A stretch of DNA of 64,000 nt from Terripilifer sp031921685 (GTDB lineage Bacteria > Pseudomonadota > Alphaproteobacteria > Rhizobiales > Beijerinckiaceae), in assembly GCF_031921685.1 (NCBI RefSeq), contig NZ_JAPDHU010000002.1, positions 1,736,001-1,800,000 of the forward strand, written 5' to 3'. Below the pieces are notes generated by a model that had not been told where the DNA came from, ran no database searches, and saw only the letters and a list, made by a program, of their open reading frames with translations. This document shows positions 58,658 through 64,000 of this stretch, piece by piece. The position numbers and the translations under genes were made by a program. Each line of letters opens with the position of its first letter. Position 1 is the stretch's first letter.

Positions 58658-61099
58658 TCAGAACTTCATCGTCGCGGTCACCGTCATCAGGCGGCCCGGC
58701 GCCATATAGGTGAACGGCGTGTTGCTGCGATAGAAGGCATCGTAGATGCGCGTGTTGAAGATATTGTAGACGGCAAACTTCAGAGCGAACATCTTGTTGA
58801 TGTGCACGTCGGCAAAGGCATCGAAACGCCAGGACGACGGCAGCACGTTGCCGGTCGTGGCCGCCAGCGTTCCACCATACTGCTTGGAGGTGTAGGTCGC
58901 CTGACCACCAACCTCGAAGTACTGGTTGATGCGATATTTGCTCATCAGATTGAAGGACTGATGCGCCACGTTGGCGAGCTGCCGGCCCACGTTCGCGGCG
59001 ATGGCCGTCTTCGTCACCTTTGAGTCCATCAACACCAAGCCACCGTAGACACTCCAATTGTCGGTGATCTTGCCATTGAGGCCGAATTCGACACCCCGCA
59101 CGCGGTAAGCGCCCGAACCCACAACGACCGTGCCAATCTGCTCGCGCGCATTGTCTTTCGTCGTTTGGAACAAAGCGGCCGTGGCCAGAAGCTTCTGGTT
59201 GAAGAACTCCCACTTGGTACCGACTTCGATAGCCGTGTTACGTTCGGGACCAGCCGCCACATTGCCGGCGACGAGCCCGCCGTAATCCGACGCGCCACCG
59301 TCGACATCCGCGCCGACCGGGTTGGATGAGGTCGCGATCGCCGCATAGATGCTGGCGTTCGGCAGCGGCTTGATGGTCAGGCCGGCGTTATAGTTGAAGA
59401 GGCCATCCGAACGGCTCAACCGCGGGCTCGCCGGCGTCGGCGCGAACGGACGTAGCGCGATATTGTAGTGGTCGTAGCGGATACCGCCGTTGAAGATGAT
59501 GAAGTCGTTATAGTTGGCGTTATGAATGAGGTACGCCGCCTGGGTATCGATATTGATGACCGTCGGCTGGAAGTTGCGCCGCGGCTCATTCGGGAAAGCC
59601 GCGTCGTTGAACGGGTTCCAGAGATTGAATGTATAGGAGCCGCTAGCGGTCGTCGGCGACGGGAAGGCTTCCGACGCCAAGCCTACATAGCTCTCGCGTG
59701 ATGTCCGTTCACGCGAGAATTCAACGCCAGCGACCGTGGTGTTCTGCACCAGGCCGGTATTGTACTTGAGCGTTACGTCGGTCTGGTTCGTATAGAAACT
59801 CGTGACCTGATAACGGCTCTTCGGATTGCCTTGGGTCGTCCACAAGAGCGGATTCGGATTGGTGGTGTTGACCGATTCCGGCGGCGTCGCCACATAATCG
59901 AGGATCGACTTGCCCGCCCGGAAGCGTGAATTCAGCGTGATCCAATCGGTTAGCTTGGCTTCCATGGCGAAGGAGCCGGCGGACGTGCCGTAACGCTGGA
60001 AGTCGCGGTTGACGAGACCGTAGTAGTTGCTGCGGCGAACGCCCAATTCCGTCCACGGCTTCAGCAAAGTGCGGTTATAGGGCACGCCCCAATCCGGCAG
60101 CCCATCAAACTTGATGTAGGTATAGTCAGCGACAAACTTCAGCCGATCGCTCGGCTTGAAAGTCGTCGAGAGCGCCACGCCGTAACGATTGTCCTCGACC
60201 CGGTCACGCTCGGCGACGCCGGACTTCTGGCCCATCACGTTCATACGCACAGCCCATTCGGGTGTGATCACTTGATTGATGTCGATCGTGCCGCGCTTGG
60301 TGCGCGCGTTGCCCAAGGTCACATCGACACGACGGAAGCTTTCGTCGGTCGCCTTCTTGGTCACCAGGTTGATCGCACCGCCGGTGGTGCCACGACCCGC
60401 GAAGCTCGAATTCGGGCCTTTCAGAATTTCAACCTGCTCGATGTTGAAGTTCTCGCGGATACCGACGCTCGGATCGCGCACGCCGTCGATGAAGATATCG
60501 GAACGGGCATCGAAGCCACGGATCAAAATACGGTCGCCGAACGCATTGCCGCCTTCGCCCGTGCCCAGCGTCAGGCCCGGCGTCGTGCGCACCAATTCAC
60601 GCAGCGAAGTCGCGCCCTTGTCTTCCATGACCTCCTTGGGGATCACGACGACGGTGCGCGGCTGATTGATGATCGGATCGACGAATTTCTGCGATGCCAG
60701 CCGGTTCACCTTGTAGGGCACGCCGGGCTGGGCGTAGGGATTGGCGTCGGCCTCAACGGGAACCGTGGGAACGCCGGCGCCGGCGGGATTTGGCGCGGCG
60801 ATGACCGGAGCAGCCGGAGCAGCGGCGCGAACCGCGCGACGGCGGGGTGCGGCGGCAGCACGCGTCGGGCGCTGGGTGGCGCGCACGGCGGCCGGACGGG
60901 CCTTCTGCTGGGGCGCATCGACGGTGACCGACGGCAAAGCCGAGCTTCCGCTTTGCGCGAGCGCCGGCGCAACGGGCGCGACGGCAATGATCGCCGCTGC
61001 CGTCATGGCCCGCGCGGGCACATCCATTTTCCGCTTGGATTTAACGCCGGCAACCTGCGGAATTGGACGTAATGACACGGGGATGGACGGGGCGCTCAT
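58658..61099 (-). CDS. TonB-dependent siderophore receptor
   Basis: 813 aa. Signal region around residues 25-49 (AMTAAAIIAVAPVAPALAQ). Residues 55-130 are an unusual Ala/Pro/Arg-rich linker. The plug domain has VDPIINQPRTVVVIPKEVME, GATSLRELVRTTPGLTLGTG, then EGGNAFGDRILIRGFDARSD and EILKGPNSSFAGRGTTGGA. The 22-strand barrel ends in TATMKF with the terminal Phe. The subtype resembles catecholate/ferrichrome siderophore receptors (FhuA/Fiu-like). The upstream region has several TTAGAA/TTCTAA half-sites and one Irr-box-like palindrome, in line with iron control. A strong terminator follows. Confidence 0.93.
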   Translation of the reverse strand: MSAPSIPVSLRPIPQVAGVKSKRKMDVPARAMTAAAIIAVAPVAPALAQSGSSALPSVTVDAPQQKARPAAVRATQRPTRAAAAPRRRAVRAAAPAAPVIAAPNPAGAGVPTVPVEADANPYAQPGVPYKVNRLASQKFVDPIINQPRTVVVIPKEVMEDKGATSLRELVRTTPGLTLGTGEGGNAFGDRILIRGFDARSDIFIDGVRDPSVGIRENFNIEQVEILKGPNSSFAGRGTTGGAINLVTKKATDESFRRVDVTLGNARTKRGTIDINQVITPEWAVRMNVMGQKSGVAERDRVEDNRYGVALSTTFKPSDRLKFVADYTYIKFDGLPDWGVPYNRTLLKPWTELGVRRSNYYGLVNRDFQRYGTSAGSFAMEAKLTDWITLNSRFRAGKSILDYVATPPESVNTTNPNPLLWTTQGNPKSRYQVTSFYTNQTDVTLKYNTGLVQNTTVAGVEFSRERTSRESYVGLASEAFPSPTTASGSYTFNLWNPFNDAAFPNEPRRNFQPTVINIDTQAAYLIHNANYNDFIIFNGGIRYDHYNIALRPFAPTPASPRLSRSDGLFNYNAGLTIKPLPNASIYAAIATSSNPVGADVDGGASDYGGLVAGNVAAGPERNTAIEVGTKWEFFNQKLLATAALFQTTKDNAREQIGTVVVGSGAYRVRGVEFGLNGKITDNWSVYGGLVLMDSKVTKTAIAANVGRQLANVAHQSFNLMSKYRINQYFEVGGQATYTSKQYGGTLAATTGNVLPSSWRFDAFADVHINKMFALKFAVYNIFNTRIYDAFYRSNTPFTYMAPGRLMTVTATMKF

Positions 61100-61261
61100 C
61101 GTTTTTCATGCCTCCAGACTTTAGAATCGAAACAAAAACACTAGGGTTTTCGTAATTTTGACGTAATTCGACCTAGTTTGAGTCAGGTTTTACTGTCAAT
61201 CGAGCGGCATGCGATCAGATTTATTCTTGTTCTAAATTAGAATGTGTTGGAAATAAGCTTT

Positions 61262-61276
61262 TTATAATTCTTCTAA
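61262..61276. promoter_or_regulatory. Irr-box-like site upstream of the TonB receptor
   Basis: TTATAA-TTC-TTCTAA fits the mbfA palindrome with one mismatch in the arms and another centre. It lies about 160 bases before the receptor ATG. TTCTAA-A-TTAGAA at 61230-61242 is a second, closer-spaced inverted repeat. Confidence 0.4.
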
Positions 61277-61416
61277 ATAGAATCCGAGATTTAGGCCCCT
61301 GCGAAACAAGGACATTCTCCAGCCAGGCACGGCGCCACGGGCGCACCGCAGACTTACCGAGGGGCTTGCCGGGGCACGGTGCCCCGAAAAATCCCCTGTT
61401 CCGTGTGGCGGGAATG

Positions 61417-61428
61417 TCACAATTGTGA
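61417..61428. promoter_or_regulatory. Palindrome TCACAATTGTGA before the efflux operon
   Basis: A perfect 12-bp palindrome about 195 bases before the NodT-type gene, possibly an operator for a dimeric regulator. No regulator gene is visible next to it. Confidence 0.4.
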
Positions 61429-61622
61429 TCTGGAAGACGCGATGTGGTCGATCGGGTCGTGGATGACCAACTTGTAACTTGTCGGCGGACGAAGCTCCGA
61501 TCAGTTTCCCGTCATGTTCGCTTCCGTTAAATATGAAATCGCTGCACCCGGAATCGAACAGGGCGTTCGACGCAGGCATAGACGGTCCAAGACAACAGGT
61601 TAGGCCAAGACGGCAGGTTAGC

Positions 61623-63131
61623 GTGGTGTGGCGATTCATTAGTTCCTTGACCCAACGGCGCGTGCGCCCCGCGGGGACGATCATGCTGGCGGCATCTTTG
61701 GTTTCCGGCTGTGCGCTCGATTCGGAACGCATCGGCGCCGCAGGGCCCGAGCTTGCGGGGCGCTATCGTGAAGCCCCGGGCCGATCCGCCAAAGCCGTCA
61801 GCCAGGATTGGCTCGCCGCCTTCGGCTCGAGGGAACTGACCGAACTTGGTTCCATGACTTTGGACGGCAATCTCGATCTCGGCGCCGCCCTCGCCCGCTT
61901 CGCGCAGGCGGAAGCCCAGATGATGATCGCTGGCGCCGCTCTTTATCCGCAGATCAATGCCAGCCAGAGCGCCTCACGCAGCCGCTCGCCCGGCACTTTG
62001 GGCGCCTCCTCCGGCCCCTTCACGCCCAACTACAACAGCAATTTCAACATCGGCCTTTCAGCCAGCTATGTGATCGATTTTTGGGGACGCAACGCCTCTC
62101 TGGCCGAGGCCGGACGCATCGGCGCGGTCGCAAGCCGCTTCGACTATGACACTTTGGTCGTGACGACCCTCGCCACCTTGGCCAATGCCTATTTCCAGGT
62201 TCTCGTCGCGCAAGACCGTTTGCTTTATGCGCGCGATAATATCCGCGCCGCCGAGCGGGTGCTCAACGCCATTCGCGCCCGGGTCGATGTCGGCACCGGG
62301 ACAGCACTCGACGTCGCGCAACAGGAAAGCGTGCTAGCCAATCTGCGCGTCAACATTCCGGTGCTGGAGCGCCAGGCCCAACAGCAGAAGAATGTCGTTG
62401 CGGCTTTGCTCGGCCGCACGCCCAAAAGCATCACCGTCAAAGGCGGCCGGCTCAGCGCCTTGGCCCTGCCCCAGGTGAAGCCCGGGCTGCCCTCCCAATT
62501 GCTGCTGCGCCGACCCGACATTGCCGCCTCCGAGGCGCGCCTTCTGGCGGGAGAAGCCAATATCGTCGCCGCTCGCGCTGCCTTCCTGCCGACGATCACT
62601 TTGACGGGCAACGCCAGCCTTGCCAGTGCCGCGCTCAAAAATTTGCTGCGCGCCGATGCCCTCGCCTTGTCGGTTGCCGACAGCCTGACCCAACCGATCT
62701 TCGATGGCTACAATCTGCAAGGCCAGCTCGACGCGCGACGGGGCCAACGCAACGAATTGCTGGCCAACTATCGCAAGGCTATCGTCAGCGCGCTGACCGA
62801 CGTCGAAAACGCCCTGATCGCCGTGCGCAAATATGCCGAGCAGGAACGTCTGCAGGCCATGGCGGTAACCGCGGCCCGACGCGCTTATGACATCAGCCAA
62901 CAGCGCTTGAACGAAGGTGTCATCGACATCGTGATCTTGCTCAACACTCAGACCAATCTGTTCTCGGCCCAAGATGCTCTAACCTTGGTACGCTATCAGC
63001 GCCTCCTCGCCATCGTCAGCCTCTATCAGGCCCTTGGCGGCGGCTTCACCCGTGAATATGTCGATCCCATGCTTGCCGCGGATCCTGCGATCACCGTCCC
63101 TGCCTCGCTTCCGGCGGAGGCCACGCCATGA
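61623..63131 (+). CDS. RND efflux outer-membrane lipoprotein (NodT/OprM family)
   Basis: 502 aa from a GTG at 61623. Upstream in-frame starts (61533 ATG, 61479 TTG) would make an overlong leader. The N-terminus WRFISSLTQRRVRPAGTIML leads to the lipobox VSGC. Outer-membrane factor repeats follow: DWLAAFGSRELTELGSMTLD, LDLGAALARFAQAEAQMMIA, ALYPQINASQSASRS, RRPDIAASEARLLAGEANIV, ARAAFLPTITLTGNASLAS. The trimer forms the exit duct for RND pumps. Its stop overlaps the ATG of the adaptor gene (ATGA), so both are coupled. Confidence 0.9.
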   Translation: MVWRFISSLTQRRVRPAGTIMLAASLVSGCALDSERIGAAGPELAGRYREAPGRSAKAVSQDWLAAFGSRELTELGSMTLDGNLDLGAALARFAQAEAQMMIAGAALYPQINASQSASRSRSPGTLGASSGPFTPNYNSNFNIGLSASYVIDFWGRNASLAEAGRIGAVASRFDYDTLVVTTLATLANAYFQVLVAQDRLLYARDNIRAAERVLNAIRARVDVGTGTALDVAQQESVLANLRVNIPVLERQAQQQKNVVAALLGRTPKSITVKGGRLSALALPQVKPGLPSQLLLRRPDIAASEARLLAGEANIVAARAAFLPTITLTGNASLASAALKNLLRADALALSVADSLTQPIFDGYNLQGQLDARRGQRNELLANYRKAIVSALTDVENALIAVRKYAEQERLQAMAVTAARRAYDISQQRLNEGVIDIVILLNTQTNLFSAQDALTLVRYQRLLAIVSLYQALGGGFTREYVDPMLAADPAITVPASLPAEATP

Positions 63132-64000
63132 AACGGCTGATTGTCATCGCGGTCGCCCTCCTTGCCGTGCTCGTCTACGCCCATTTCACCCGCTGGATCC
63201 AATTGCCGTCGCCACTCGGCGGCTGGCTCCCCCAGCGCGCGCAGCAGGCCGCCAATAGCGGACGCGGCGGTTGGGGCGGCCAGAGTGGCCAGCCGATCCC
63301 GGTCCTCGTCACCCGCGTGAAAACCGACGATGTTCCGGTCACGGCCGACGCGGTCGGCACCGTGCAGGCGCTCAACACCGTCACCGTGCGGGCGCAGGTC
63401 GACGGACAACTCACCGAAATCGCCTTCCGCGAAGGCCAGGATGTGAAAGCCGGCGATGTGATCGCTCGCATCGATCCGCGCACCTATCAGGCGCAATACG
63501 ACCAGGCCGTCGCCAAGAAAGCGCAGGACGAAGCGCAGCTCGCCAATGCCCGCCTCGATCTCGAACGCTACACACGGCTGGCGCAGACCAATTTCGGCTC
63601 GAAACAGCAAGCCGACACGCAACGCGCCCTCGTCGCCCAGCTGGAAGCGCAGGTGCGGGTCGACCAGGCTCTCATCGACAGCGCCAAAATCACCCTCGAT
63701 TACACGACCATTCGCGCCCCGGTTGACGGGCGCACGGGTATTCGCCTGGTCGACGTCGGCAATATCGTCCGCTCGTCGGACCAGACCGGCGTCGTCACGC
63801 TGACGCAACTGCGCCCGCTGAGCATTTTCTTCAATCTGCCGCAGCAGCAGTTGCGGGCCCTGAATGCCGCCCAGGCCCGTGCCAAGATCGTCCTGCAAGC
63901 GCTCGAGCCCGACAATACGACGGTGATCGAAACCGGCACCGTGGAAGTGATCGACAATCAGGTCGATCAAGCCACCGGCACCGTGCGCATCAAGTCGCAA
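63128..64000 (+). CDS. RND efflux periplasmic adaptor (MdtA/AcrA-like), partial
   Basis: 291 codons to the window end without a stop; the gene continues beyond. The ATG overlaps the NodT-type gene stop. An N-terminal anchor (KRLIVIAVALLAVLVYAHF) is followed by a Gly/Gln-rich linker (about residues 35-55), the lipoyl half-motif TVTVRAQVDGQLTEIAFREG with GQDVKAGDVIARIDP, a coiled-coil hairpin (residues 115-185) and the second half IRAPVDGRTGIRLVDVGNIV. MdtA-type adaptors bridge an inner-membrane RND pump (expected next, outside the window) and the outer-membrane duct. The substrate is unknown. Confidence 0.93.
   Translation, partial: MKRLIVIAVALLAVLVYAHFTRWIQLPSPLGGWLPQRAQQAANSGRGGWGGQSGQPIPVLVTRVKTDDVPVTADAVGTVQALNTVTVRAQVDGQLTEIAFREGQDVKAGDVIARIDPRTYQAQYDQAVAKKAQDEAQLANARLDLERYTRLAQTNFGSKQQADTQRALVAQLEAQVRVDQALIDSAKITLDYTTIRAPVDGRTGIRLVDVGNIVRSSDQTGVVTLTQLRPLSIFFNLPQQQLRALNAAQARAKIVLQALEPDNTTVIETGTVEVIDNQVDQATGTVRIKSQ

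Larger units (their letters stand above)
61100..61622. other. Regulatory region between the TonB receptor and the efflux operon
   Basis: These 523 bases hold no clear gene. AT-rich 61100-61290 carries half-sites TTAGAA at 61121 and 61237 and TTCTAA at 61230 and 61271. CGGGGCAC-G-GTGCCCCG lies at 61370-61386 and TCACAATTGTGA at 61417-61428, both palindromes on the efflux side. Promoters of both transcripts must be here. Confidence 0.5.

Noticed and set aside
63026..64000. 324-codon minus-strand frame at the window end
   Set aside because: The plus strand encodes the NodT-type end and an MdtA-like adaptor with clear lipoyl motifs.
1..64000. CRISPR arrays, rRNA operons, insertion sequences, prophage genes
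   Set aside because: No regularly spaced direct repeats, no rRNA-like stretches, and no transposase, integrase or phage-structural frames were seen.

Overview
The window reads as chromosomal DNA of a GC-rich alphaproteobacterium, most likely of the order Hyphomicrobiales (Rhizobiales). Pointers are a membrane-bound ferritin MbfA with an Irr-box-like palindrome, an Omp25/Omp31-type porin, a CelD-like acetyltransferase, the block DUF1285 / CoA pyrophosphatase / CCA-transferase, and an intergenic repeat of a kind common in this order. Genus cannot be fixed from the sequence alone.

Layout. 1-1670: end of an acyl-CoA synthetase gene and a TctC-type binding protein. 1700-2150: a junction with a tiny membrane protein and a possible remnant of a second acyl-CoA ligase. 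2151-20105: an exopolysaccharide (EPS) cluster with three families of glycosyltransferase plus a GT26 enzyme, Wzz, Wzy, Wzx, a GH5 glycanase, an outer-membrane barrel, two acyltransferases and a GINT1-N-like protein. It lacks an initiating sugar transferase, a Wza-type export protein and a tyrosine kinase. The initiating transferase and a GDP-mannose synthesis enzyme lie at 44.8-47.7 kb. 20159-25663: tRNA-Tyr, rlmB, an MHS transporter behind a structured leader, tRNA-Thr and small secreted proteins. 25764-28985: mbfA, a Nudix enzyme, a GNAT, and an SRPBCC-arsR operon with a clear operator and promoter. 29109-36036: a four-gene MoxR / DUF58 / DUF4159 / amidotransferase-like operon. 36310-40537: DUF1285, CoA pyrophosphatase, cca, a small protein and a TPR protein. 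40636-44593: a pteridine-reductase-like SDR, a porin, rlmJ, and RNase T2 with a partner. 47699-50440: release factor 3 and a PepSY membrane protein. 50595-54604: the Anbu proteasome-like operon (ATP-grasp, alpha-E, transglutaminase-like, Anbu). 54601-58603: a DUF5666-like protein, thiC under a TPP riboswitch, and a TRAP-type binding protein. 58658-64000: a TonB-dependent siderophore receptor and the start of an RND efflux operon.

Three points stand out. The transglutaminase-like protein of the Anbu operon has alanine where the catalytic cysteine belongs, with His and Asp kept. Irr-box-like palindromes precede mbfA and the PepSY gene, with weaker sites before the siderophore receptor, suggesting one scattered iron regulon. 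The EPS cluster has several oddities, including a GT2 protein fused to only half of a GT-B fold.
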